Shown here one piece after another: positions 34,301 to 46,600 of a stretch of DNA of 64,000 bases. The translations under genes were made by a program, and so were the position numbers. Location: positions 16,200,258 to 16,264,257 of the forward strand of contig OZ022593.1 in assembly GCA_963669155.1 (NCBI GenBank). Reading direction: 5' to 3'. Below the pieces are notes generated by a model. The model saw only the letters and a list, made by a program, of their open reading frames with translations. It was not told the origin of the DNA and searched no databases. Within the stretch, counting starts at the first letter, position 1. The number at the start of each line of letters is the position of its first letter. The stretch comes from Arbacia lixula. Taxonomy: Eukaryota > Echinodermata > Echinoidea > Arbacioida > Arbaciidae.

Positions 34301-37095
34301 GTAGAAGAACAGGAGGGTAGAGCGCAGAGGGACAGGAGGGGAGAGGGTAGAGGTACGCCCTAGAAGGAAGAGAGGGTAGAGCGTAGAAGGACGGGAAAGA
34401 AATGGAAAATGGAGAAATGAAAAAGCATATTTCATGACACCTAATATAGTCGACTTAGTATGTAAAAGTATACAAAATGAAAGAGTAGAGAGTGGAAGGA
34501 CTAGAGGGTAGGACGTGGAAGGACAGGAGGGTAGAGCGCAGAGGGACAGGAGGGGAGAGGGTAGAGGTACGCCCCTAGTAGGAGGGGAGAGGGTAGAGGT
34601 ACGCCCTAGAAGGAAGAGAGGGTAGAGCGTAGAAGGACGGGAAAGAAATGGAAAATGGAGAAATGAAAAAGGATATTTCATGACACCTAATATAGTCGAC
34701 TTAGTATGTAAAAGTATACAAAATGAAAGAGTAGAGACTGGAAGGACTAGAGGGTAGGGCGTGGAAGGACAGGAGGGTAGAGCGCAGAGGGACAGGAGGG
34801 GAGAGGGTAGAGGTACGCCCCTAGTAGGAGGGGAGAGGGTAGAGGTACGCCCTAGAAGGAAGATGGTAGAGCGTAGAAGGACGGGAAAGAAATGGAAAAT
34901 GGCGAAATGAAAAAGCATATTTCATGACACCTAATATAGTCGATTTAGTATGTAAAAGTGTACAAAATGAAAGAGTAGAGAGTGGAAGGACTAGAGGGTA
35001 GGGCGTGGAAGGACAGGAGGGTAGAGCGCAGAGGGACAGGAGGGGAGAGGGTAGAGGTACGCCCCTAGAAGGAGGGGAGAGGGTAGAGGTACGCCCTAGA
35101 AGGAAGAGAGGGTAGAGCGTAGAAGGACGGGAAAGAAATGGAAAATGGAGAAATGAAAAAGGATATTTCATGACACCTAATATAGTCGACTTAGTATGTA
35201 AAAGTGTACAAAATGAAAGAGTAGAGAGTGGAAGGACTAGAGGGTAGGGCGTGGAAGGACAGGAGGGTAGAGCGCAGAGGGACAGGAGGGGAGAGGGTAG
35301 AGGTACGCCCCTAGTAGGAGGGGAGAGGGTAAAGGTACGCCCTAGAAGGAAGAGAGGGTAGAGCGTAGAAGGACGGGAATGAAATGGAAAATGGCGAAAT
35401 GAAAAAGCATATTTCATGACACCTAATATAGTCGACTTAGTATGTAAAAGTGTACAAAATGAAAGAGTAGAGTGTGGAAGGATTTGAGGGTAGGGCGTAG
35501 AAGGACAGGAGGGTAGAGCGCAGAGGGACAGGAGGGGAGAGGGTAGAGGTACGCCCCTAGTAGGAGGGGAGAGGGTAGAGGTACGCCCTAGAAGGAAGAG
35601 AGGGTAGAGCGTAGAAGGACGGGAAAGAAATGGAAAACGGCGAAATGAAAAAGCATATTTTCATGACACCTAATATAGTCGACTTAGTATGTAAAAGTGT
35701 ACAAAATGAAAGAGTAGAGTGTGGAAGGACTAGAGGGTAGGGCGTAGAAGAACAGGAGGGTAGAGCGCAGAGGGACAGGAGGGGAGAGGGTAGAGGTACG
35801 CCCTAGAAGGAAGAGAGGGTAGAGCGTAGAAGGACGGGAAAGAAATGGAAAATTGAGAAATGAAAAAGCATATTTCATGACACCTAATATAGTCGACTTA
35901 GTATGTAAAAGTATACAAAATGAAAGAGTAGAGAGTGGAAGGACTAGAGGGTAGGACGTGGAAGGACAGGAGGGTAGAGCGCAGAGGGACAGGAGGGGAG
36001 AGGGTAGAGGTACGCCCCTAGTAGGAGGGGAGAGGGTAGAGGTACGCCCTAGAAGGAAGAGAGGGTAGAGCGTAGAAGGACGGGAAAGAAATGGAAAATG
36101 GAGAAATGAAAAAGGATATTTCATGACACCTAATATAGTCGACTTAGTATGTAAAAGTATACAAAATGAAAGAGTAGAGACTGGAAGGACTAGAGGGTAG
36201 GGCGTGGAAGGACAGGAGGGTAGAGCGCAGAGGGACAGGAGGGGAGAGGGTAGAGGTACGCCCCTAGTAGGAGGGGAGAGGGTAGAGGTACGCCCTAGAA
36301 GGAAGATGGTAGAGCGTAGAAGGACGGGAAAGAAATGGAAAATGGCGAAATGAAAAAGCATATTTCATGACACCTAATATAGTCGATTTAGTATGTAAAA
36401 GTGTACAAAATGAAAGAGTAGAGAGTGGAAGGACTAGAGGGTAGGGCGTGGAAGGACAGGAGGGTAGAGCGCAGAGGGACAGGAGGGGAGAGGGTAGAGG
36501 TACGCCCCTAGAAGGAGGGGAGAGGGTAGAGGTACGCCCTAGAAGGAAGAGAGGGTAGAGCGTAGAAGGACGGGAAAGAAATGGAAAATGGAGAAATGAA
36601 AAAGGATATTTCATGACACCTAATATAGTCGACTTAGTATGTAAAAGTATACAAAATGAAAGAGTAGAGACTGGAAGGACTAGAGGGTAGGGCGTGGAAG
36701 GACAGGAGGGTAGAGCGCAGAGAGACAGGAGGGGAGAGGGTAGAGGTACGCCCCTAGTAGGAGGGGAGAGGGTAGAGGTACGCCCTAGAAGGAAGAGAGG
36801 GTAGTGCGTAGAAGGACGGGAAAGAAATGGAAAATGGAGAAATGAAAAAGCATACTTCATTACACATAATATAGTCGACTTAGTATGTATAAGTATACAC
36901 AATGAAAGAGTAGAGTGTAGAAGGACTGGAGGATAGGGCGTAGAAGGGCAGGACGGTAGAGTGTAGAAGGACGGGAAATACTTTCGAAATGGAGATATTA
37001 AAAAGTATATTTAATGAAACATGTAGTAAACTTAGGATATGTGATTACACCTATATAAGGATAGATTGTGTAGGGTAGGTAGGGCGTAGAAGGAC
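31360..37095 (-). repeat. ~214-bp satellite, minus orientation, higher-order structure
   Basis: About 25 units of the same satellite as at 15220-17215, in opposite orientation. Longer periods are visible: units starting at 32027, 32241 and 32455 recur exactly 1111 bp later at 33138, 33352 and 33566; units at 34241 and 34821 recur 1443 bp later at 35684 and 36264. These look like recent duplications of multi-unit blocks. The edges (31360-31560 and 36900-37095) are more diverged than the centre. The reading frames on the minus strand are repeat artefacts. Confidence 0.95.
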
Positions 37096-37119
37096 AGTTC
37101 TAAGGGTAGAGAGCAGAGC

Positions 37120-37330
37120 CCCCTCCCCCCCCCCCCCCCCACCCTCTCTCTCTCTCTCTCTCTCGAAAATATTTATCTTTCAACTTTTCATTTCGAACCA
37201 CAATCATATCCCTCTCTCCTTTCCCTTCCTTCTCTTGAAATGGGAGAAAGAAAATGAGGAAGAAAGTTATACGTGAGACTTAAATAACCCTTCTCATCCC
37301 CACTCCCCCCCCCCCCCCTCCCCCCTCCTC
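37120..37330. repeat. Poly-C and CT tracts
   Basis: Poly-C runs at about 37122-37140 and 37300-37320 with a CT microsatellite (37143-37164) separate the satellite from the USO1 promoter region. Confidence 0.85.
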
Positions 37331-37587
37331 AAAGAAAAAATGCACGAGCACAGTGCATGTATCCTGTGAACACGCGCGCGCACGGACGTACGGATGATAT
37401 TTATATCACTATTCATGAGAACGTTGATTGTGATTGGATGGTCCTGTCCACGTGACACCTCATGTTTATGCATGTCTGCGCTGTTAAATATTCATGTACC
37501 TCTGCCCTCTCCCATTTAGCCGACCCCTTTGTGCTACGTGTTCCACATACATGAACTATCTCACCGAACACAAATAATAGACGGAAA
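37330..37587 (+). promoter_or_regulatory. Putative USO1 promoter and 5' UTR
   Basis: The region upstream of the USO1 start codon contains GCGCGCGCAC (about 37373-37382), an ATTGG (inverted CCAAT box) at 37433-37437, a CACGTG E-box at about 37450 and the 45-bp segment mirrored at 14661. No clear TATA box is placed; ATTTATAT at about 37400 is a possible but weak match. The transcription start is not determinable here. Confidence 0.4.
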
Positions 37588-37653
37588 ATGAGTTTCTTTA
37601 GCCGTGTATTAGGAGGTAACACTCCAGAAACCCAGCAGTCAGGGGCGGAAACG
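37588..37653 (+). CDS. USO1: USO1 exon 1 (residues 1-22)
   Basis: MSFFSRVLGGNTPETQQSGA then ET; donor ACG|GTAAAT. Start chosen because the N-terminus aligns with vertebrate p115 (M-x-F-x-R-x-x-G-G) and no other ATG gives the frame of exon 2. Confidence 0.92.
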
Positions 37654-40600
37654 GTAAATATAAGATTTTTGTATCCATCGTATCAAACATGAATCTATTT
37701 TATTTTGGAATTGTATCCATATTTAACGTTACAAGAGAAGACGGATGAACGAACGGTCCCAGATGCTGAAAAATATGTCTGCGACTATCTGTTTGTATTT
37801 TGACCCTCCTTATATTAGGCATTCCTGTGAGTGTGACTGTCCTTCAATCATGGAGATTGTTACAGGCTACATGTAACTTCGTCCTTTAAAGTTAGCCCTC
37901 TCAAAGTTAACTTTACAGCTGGATATGTCTAACATTAGACTGTGAACAGTGCAATCAATTGAGTTCAAGAAAAGTGATGAGTTTGACATCTATACCTACA
38001 TATCTACATATCATTTATATTTTGCTAATAAAAGATAGATTAGTGAATGCCCTTAATTTAAAAGGATATGATTTTCTTAATAGTTAGAAATCTTACTTTG
38101 TATGTATTGTCAATGTCAGCCCAGTTGGCCATTAATAAAGTGGCAGTGCAGTGGTATATAAATAAACAAAACAAAATAAAAATACCCCCAAACCAAAGTC
38201 ATGATGTACTTAACCTCTTTGCACCTTTACACTGTATGGCATAAATCTTCTGGTGAGGAACTTAAAGTTTTTTTCAGTAGTATGAGTATGAAAATAAGAT
38301 GTGAAAAAAATGTGAATGTAAGCAAGGATGTCACTCAGAAACATGGACTGTCTGTACTGTTTTGTTTCTATTTTTGTTGTACAGATTGCCAGACTATGTG
38401 ACAGGGTCCAGTCCTCCACTCTGCTGGAAGACAGGAGGGATGCCGCACGAGCCCTGAAAGCTCTCTCTAAGGTACCGTACCAATGCTCCCTAACAGGAGT
38501 CAGGGCCCTTACCTGGGCCCTGTCATAAACAGCTTTGCGATTGATCTGGGCCCTGTTGCGTAAAACTTAACTGTTAATGGTAATTCTGCCATCAATAGTA
38601 CACTGTAACTACCATGGTAACAGCACATGACATCCGATGAATTTCAAGGCTTCCTTAGAAATTGCTATTGGTAGCAAAAGTTATCATCAATGGTAAGTTT
38701 TAAGCAACAGGGCCCTGAATCAATTGTATGTCCAATCCCTTATCTCTAATATATAGAGTTAATATTGATGACAAGTTGAGTTGCAATCAATCACAGATCT
38801 TAAAGATCTTTAAATTTTAAAGGGTATGAGGACAAAGAGCTATGATTAACCATATGATGGATGTTGATTTTAACGAAGCTGCAAGAGATAAAGATGTAGT
38901 AACTTGCAATGGATATTGAACATAACAGAGCTGCCAAATATCCCTAATTTTGCAGGAGACTCCCTAAATGTAGACCAAAAATACTACATTGGATTTTATC
39001 ACATCACCCAATCTCCGTGATTATTGATAGATTGTTGTCATTAGGTTGTATGCATTTGTTAGAAATCTCCCTGATTTCTAATGAAATTTCCCGAAATCTT
39101 CCTGATTGTTGAATTTCAATGTTGGTAGCTCTGACATAGTGTGTGAGGATTTATCATAATTATGGTAATTGACATCAAAATGTTACATTAGCTATGCTTT
39201 GCAATAGATAACAGTCATGGTTTTGAGCAATAGATTGCAAGCTATGTAGCTGCTATCTATTGCAACACACGCTTTGTGATACGGGCACCAGGTTTGGTTT
39301 CATGCCGAGAAGATACGACTCTTTGAATGCAGGAAGATCAATTTTCTTATGCTATTGTGTAATATTTGCACACAAATGTGTGAAGCTCCAAGGGGTAGCT
39401 GTTTGGGCCTCAACAAGTTTAAAATACATTGCTTGCATCATCAAATATCAATGCCATGCTCCACACCAGCACTCATCTTTCCCAAGGCTACTCTGCATTC
39501 TTTGTTGGCAGAGCTCTGCGATAATCCATACAGCGGAAGCTCCTGTCTTTGACTGGTTCCTGTGCGCGACTGCTCAATGCACAAAACAAACTTCTTTTTC
39601 AAGTGGGGGATCAGCACACAGCAATACTTGATACACATTGCTATAGTTCTGTGTTATGTTAAGCAATCCACATGAAAAATGAAATTTCAAGTTTATGATG
39701 CTGACTTCAATCCTCCAAAATTTTAAAATTAAGGCACGATTATGTTACAAAACGTATATTTTTTCATTATTTTAAATAGATTTAGAATTCTTGACATGTG
39801 AAGTACAGCATATGTATCTGTGGAGTCTGTTGTTCAATGTATTTTCCCTTTTTTAACTGAAATGGTTAAATAGCTTCAGTGGTCGACCACTCATACCTTC
39901 AATGTACCATTTTCTTTTTCTATGAAAAGTTGAAAATTCTTGGCTTAAAAATGTGCAAGGATTTGATTCTGTGACAATTTTGCACATGAACTAACCATCA
40001 CTGTTGAACCATATCTGTGCCAGATAAACTATTTCTCTATAGGATGGGTTCAAGTTCAAGTTGAAGATGATTTATTTCAATAGCCATAACATCATGGAAA
40101 ATGTATTGTCACACAATTAAATAAAGGACAGTACAACATTGTGAGAACACGATGTATAAAAACAAGGGAGGAAACCATTACATTAAAAATATGTGTGAGC
40201 TGGAAGAGCAAGAAAGGAACAAGACTTAAAAATGAGCTGACCCAATTCGGTTATATTACTTGTGGAAAAAAGCTCGTGTGTCACCCACAGAATTAATAGG
40301 TTTCCTACTATGACATTGTGAATTGTAGAAGTTCCGACTGGACGTTGGGACTCAGGCCATGGACATCCTGGTGCATGTGCTTGAGACTGACCGCACCGAT
40401 ACAGAGATCACCGGATATGCACTGGACACACTCTTCAATGTCTTATCTGGACAGGAAGAGGACGAAGAATCAGGTACGCTACAAGCCAATATTTTTTTAG
40501 AACAGGTAGTCTTTTGTGCATGACAGCATCAGATACTTTTGCACTATTGACATCCCGGCAGCTTCCCTGTCCAGTTTATTGCCAAATAATACTGTGTGCC

Positions 40601-43600
40601 CATTCCTTACTGCATTAGTATACACACGCTACAAGACTGGGAGAAAACGTACATTCACTGCTGTGAGTTATACATTATGAGGAGTGTTGTTCTTGTTTTT
40701 CACAATGGCTCGTGTTTTGCTTTTGCTGTGGCCTTATCACCATGAGTGTTTCTTATATGAATTTTAAAAGTGACCTTGTACCTTTAAAAGAAAACATTGG
40801 TTTGTATTTATTTTTTGGAAAAGGAACATTTGCAAGAAACTGGCTTTGGCGTTTCATGAGTTTGCATACTACATGAGAACACATGTCTCACCATGTGCAC
40901 CATTTGCAGATGTTAAGATTATTGTCACTGATATCACATTAAACATGTCATTTTTTTTGCAGATGAGCTGACCAATGGAGAGGTTGTTGACATGGAGCAG
41001 CAGAAGTTATGTGCTCAGTTTGCTGAGATCTTCATCAAGAATGCGAAACACATCCCCCTGGTCTTGGGACTGCTAGAGGTATGAAGAGGTCCATGTAAGG
41101 GGGTAGGAAGGGGGGAGAGGGGGTGGTAACTCATCCATAAGCTTAAAGATTGTCCGTCCCTTTTGCAAGCTTAAAATTTGAAATCGTCTATCACGATTGT
41201 GAATTGAAGAAAGTGTGATTCAAGACCATTTCTAAGAATATAGCATGTTGAAGGTTTCTGTATATGTAAAAATTTTCAGCCGTTAAATTTCAAACCGACT
41301 TTTTTCGTACTACGAAAAAAGTATTAGTCTTTGTTACAGTATCTATGTGGTTATTATGCGTGTGTGAAATCCTAATTTTATGAGTCACTACCAAACTTTG
41401 GAGATGATTCCTTCTATAGAACAATTTTTTTCATAATGCGTTTTATAATTTAATAAACAGATTAATCAATAAAGCAGATATCTCAACACAAACTGCTAAG
41501 AGTCTGAGGTAAAGACTATTAATCAGACGTTGTTTACGTGCATTATTTGAATTTTACACTACGTATCAGTTTCAAACTGTGAATATAGAGCTTGCTAACA
41601 CTTCTCTATATGTTTTGCCAATGTTTCGTGTTTTTGGGTTTCGGGTTTTGTGGTGATCTGAAAAAGGGACTGGCTGTCTTTAAAGGTAAGGGGTATTTGT
41701 GGTAAGCCCAAAACAGAAGCTCTTCTTGCCTTGCTCAAATATGTCAAAACTGGCATTAATAGTCCTCATACCTCATTTATCTTTGCATAGTCTATAGCAA
41801 TTTTGGAAGAATTCCTAATTAATAGCCACTAGCATCCCTTACCTTTAAAAACTTGTCTGTCAGTCACTGCATGCTATCATTCAAATCTCTCTCATGTGAC
41901 TCTTGCAACCAGTGTGACCTTTGATTTGTATGAATACAGGATTGTACCTTATTAATTCAAGTGTATAAGAAAACAATAATTGACAAATGTTAGTACACTG
42001 ACTTGTTTTTTACCCCAGGACTATGAGTTCCATGTGCGATGGCCTGCCATCAGTGTATAAGAAAATAATAATTGACAAATGTTTGTACACTGACTTGTTT
42101 TTACCCCAGGACTATGAGTTCCGTGTGCGATGGCCTGCCATCAGACTGCTGACGTGCCTCCTGTCCCATCAGGCCAGTCAGGTGCAGCAGGTAGTGCTGG
42201 GCAGCCCCATGGGCGTCTCCAAGATGATGGACCTACTCTCAGACACCAGGGAGGTCATCCGCAATGATGTAAGACCCATACCATAAAGTCACTTAAAGGG
42301 CATATACTGTACTGGGAAGGCAAAAAAGCCTTCAAAATATAATTGTTAGCAATCTTCTTGCCAATGGTCTTAAATTCATGTATTGTCTATTTTAGAAGCT
42401 TGCTGAAAGTTATTTGTCCTCAAATGATCTACATTTGGAGTAATGAGTGATTAAATCACTAATCCTCAAAATGTTCGGCCCGAACATTTTGAGGATTTAA
42501 TCATTTATCATTAATTACTCCATATATGGATCATTTTAGGGCAAATCACTTTCAGCAAGCTTCTAAAATAGACAATACTTGAATTTAAGACCATTGGCAA
42601 GAAGATTGCTAACAATTACATTTTGAAGGCTTTTTTGCCTTCCCAGTACATGCCCTTTAATATGAGACTGTAGGTTGCCAGAGGAGAACAATTCTCCACA
42701 CCACATATAAGGAAAAGTCATCCCATTATGCACCGCGCAGCCACGTTCAGATCTTGTTTCCAGTCATATCTGCTTCTGATATAGTGCAGTAGTGTATGAG
42801 ACCGGAAGTGAACATGACTGCAAAAAAAAGATTCGGATGCTGCTGCGCGGTATGGAGTATTGTATGAATACTCCATGAAAAATGAGGAGAACGAGTCCAG
42901 ACTTGTAGCCTTCAGTCACTAAGAAGTCATCCACAATGATATAAGATTTGTAGCATGAAGTCACATTGGTTGTCTTGACTCTTGAGTAGAACACTTCTAT
43001 GAATGCATCCAGCAAAATGAGGGAAATGAGTTATGAAAAACTGGATGCATAAAGTAAAGTAGAAGGAGAGGGTGCTATGATAGAATTTTGAAACTTGCAA
43101 AGGTTTGGTAACTCCATTAGCTTCATTAAATGAGCTCCGGCTTAACATACAAATCATGTCAAAGACACAGTATGGAGTACCAAAGGTTTCTGGTTCTAGT
43201 GGGCTGGTGTTGGACACTCCTATTGCAAGACCCGCTATGATCACAGCTGATTGCTCTACGCACAGATTAGATCCAGCTATCTTGACAACATGCTCATATG
43301 ACCTCATGTGACCTCACACTGTCTATAGACTATTCAGACGATCAGTGATGAAAGATTAGTGCGAATCATATGACAACATGCTCATATGACCTCACACTGC
43401 GTTACTCTATAGACTATTCAGACGATCAGAGATGAAAGATTAGTGCGAATCATATGATGCTCATATGACCTCACACTGCATTACTCTATAGACTATTCAG
43501 ACGATCAGAGGTGAAAGATTAGTGCGAATCATATGACAACATGCTCATATGACCTCACACTGCGTTACTATATAGACTATTCAGACGCTCAGACATGAAA

Positions 43601-46600
43601 GATTAGTGCGAATCATATGACAACATGCTCATATGACTTCACACTGCGTTACTCTATAGACTATTCAGATGATCAAAGGTGAAAGATTAGTGCCAATCAT
43701 ATGACGACATGCTCATATGACCTCACACTGCGTTACTTTATAGACTATTCAGACGATCAGAGATGAAAGATTAGTGTGAATCATATGACCTCACACTGCG
43801 TTACTCTATAGACTATTCAGACGATCAGAGATGAAAGATTAGTGCGAATCATATGATGCTCATATGACCTCACACTGCATTACTCTATAGACTATTCAGA
43901 CGATCAGAGATGAAAGATTAGTGCGAATCATATGAACTTGAACAAGAAATTAAATCACACAAGTTTGAAACTTACAGCATTTCAGTAACTCCACCAACCC
44001 CATTACTTCTAGATGTGTCAGGTGTGTATTTTGTCACCAAGAATGCATACAAATTCCATCGTGATTACATATTATTTCAAATATACTGTATTATCAACAT
44101 TTTTAGATATTATCACTCTGTAAAGGTGCCTCCTAACTTCTCGAGCTGTGGGCTTTTACTTGGAAGAAACCCTCATCTTTTGATTTTATTTCAATATGAA
44201 TATTGTATATTTTTGTATCTTGATAAAAGATAAAACTTGAAACTTTGGAGTGGCATTTTATTTGGCACAGCAAGGGTTGAATACACATTACCTTGTTTAG
44301 AATGTTTGTTGCCTCTTCTTGCAGGGTCTGCTGTTGCTGATTCAGCTCACCAAGGGCAATGCCAACATCCAGAAGATTGTGGCCTTCGAGAACGCCTTTG
44401 AGAGGCTCCTGGAGATCATGTCGGAGGAAGGGGGCAGTGACGGCGGCATAGTGGTGGAAGACTGCCTCCTCCTCCTCATCAACCTCCTCAAGAAAAACAA
44501 CTCCAACCAGTCCTTTTTCAAGGAGGGAGGGTGAGTAGTGACCTTGCAAAATGTTTTCCTTAGGTGAAAGTGGATGAAACCAATATAATCTGTTGTAGAA
44601 TGGTATGCCCTAGTAAGTTTATAGTGGATTCCTAGGCTCTGTATCACAAAGAGCTACAAATGATCACATGATTGATATCGATTGAAAGTCTGTATCACAA
44701 AGAAGTTGCAATAGTAATCTGGATAATGATGGAGGTTGTGGAAAAGGAGGGGGAGAGTAGAGATGAAGGGAAGGAAGAGAAGAAGAAGCTTGTGTCTGAT
44801 AGCCAGTTGTGTCCCTACAGACATTCTGACTGTATCACAAAGAAGTTGCAATAGCAACAATCCATCTTAAAATGCTATGTTTATTGATTATAGCCTGTGA
44901 GGATTTATGTGAACCATACAATTCATTGCAAAAGTATACATTTGAGTGTGATAGAGATAGCATTGATGATGTAGTAATGGCGCATTGCTTTCCTTTGTAA
45001 ATCAAAGGGACATTGTGATACAGTGAAACCTGTATATAAAGGCCGCTCAAAGGAGACAAGAAATGTGATCTTTATGAGCAGGCGGTCTTTCTATACAGGT
45101 GGACGCGTATGTCAGTTTTGCTTTACATGGCACTGGGATAAAACAAGTGTTAAAAACCTAAATTCAACAATGTCTTCTTCATTCTCATTGACTTGCACAG
45201 GCTTATTCAGAAAGTGACACCGTTCTTCAACATCCAGAAGGTTGGGGGTCAAGACACCACATGGTCAGCGCAGAAGGTCAACAATGTCCATCTCATGCTA
45301 CAGGTAGGCTAGACAGGAACAACCAACAGAGTGGATATGTTCATCCTTATAATTTTTTGATGAAATGGATAAGCAGCCTGATTACCTCTGTCACCGGCAT
45401 GCTCGGGTCGCTATTTCTTTTCCTTTTGGTTCTCGTCTTATGAAGAAATGCGAATGACCTCGATCTATCACAAGCCTAATACCCTTTCTCTAATGTACAG
45501 TTATGATTGATATAAATTGCCAGACAGGTTGCAATCAATCGCAATTCTTTATAGGAAAGGGCCCTGGAATGCACTTTAAATGATTCTGCCATTTCTTTAA
45601 ATGTAGTGTAGCGCTTCTGCAAGTCCAAAAGCAAAAATGTGTAAATTCCACGGAAAATAGAAGAACACAATATATGAGCACTCCCCTAACAATATTAGAG
45701 TGGGAAATTAACTTTACAGGATAAAAATTGACATCTTTGATTGAGAAATTTTCTATTTACACCCGTCTGCAGATTGTACGTATCCTGGTTGCCCCTAGCA
45801 ACCCGCAGCAATCGACGGGGTCATGTCAGAAGGTGGTCCATCAGTGTGGTCTGCTGAAGCTACTCTGTGATGTCCTGATGGCCAGTGGCGTCCCTGCAGA
45901 TATTTTAACAGAGGTGATGTTTGGGGAAGAGAATGATTGATTGAAAGAAGGATAATGATAGAGGTTGTGGAAGAGGAGGGAGGGAGGAGAAGTAAGAAGA
46001 GGAGGAGGAGGAAGAAAAGATAAAGCATCTTATCTGCGATGTCCCAGAAGACACTGACTGAGGTGATATATGAGGGAGAGATTGATTGTAAGAAGGATAA
46101 TGATGGAGCTTGTGGAAGAGGAGGGAGGGGGGGGGGAGAAGTATGAGGAAGGGGAGGAAGAGAAAAAAAAGAAGCTGTGATTTCCCGATGGCTTGCAATG
46201 TCCTAGTAGACTTTCTAACTGAAGGTGATATATGATAATATGGGGGAGAGATTTGTTGTGAGAAGGATAATGATGGAGGTTGTGGAAAAGGAGGGGGAGA
46301 GTAGAGATGAAGTGAAGGAAGAGAAGAAGAAGAAGCTTATGTCTGATAGCCAGTGGTGTCCCTACAGACATTCTGACTGAGGTCGTATTATGATCCTAAG
46401 AAGAATAATGATGGAGTCATGGTAAATGAAGTGATACATGGTAAAGGGAATGCTTGTAAGAACCCCTTTCTCCTTTCGCATTAATATATTCTACACACTT
46501 TTATTGATGTATCTGAAAGTGATCCTCAAGAACTTTGATGGATGTCACAACGTTGTGAATATTTCTATATTCCACGCCAAATAAGGAGACAATGTCAACA

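Noticed and set aside
31528-36902. Family of similar minus-strand proteins (MKYAFSFLHFPFLSRPS...) as a gene cluster
   Set aside because: Same satellite read in the other orientation; differences follow unit-level insertions, not codon-level constraint.
39260-39631. 123-codon frame in USO1 intron 2
   Set aside because: No homology recognised, no splice context, no codon bias; typical chance frame.
42023-42286. Exon 5 starting at the upstream copy as a continuous frame
   Set aside because: Copy 1 read in the exon frame hits GTATAA (stop); the open frame listed across both copies uses a different phase for copy 1.
43328-43935. CRISPR-like array of regularly spaced repeats
   Set aside because: Whole 84-bp units repeat without unique spacers, inside an intron of an animal gene; it is a minisatellite.
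44133-44549. 138-codon minus-strand frame over exon 6
   Set aside because: Antisense shadow of USO1 exon 6.
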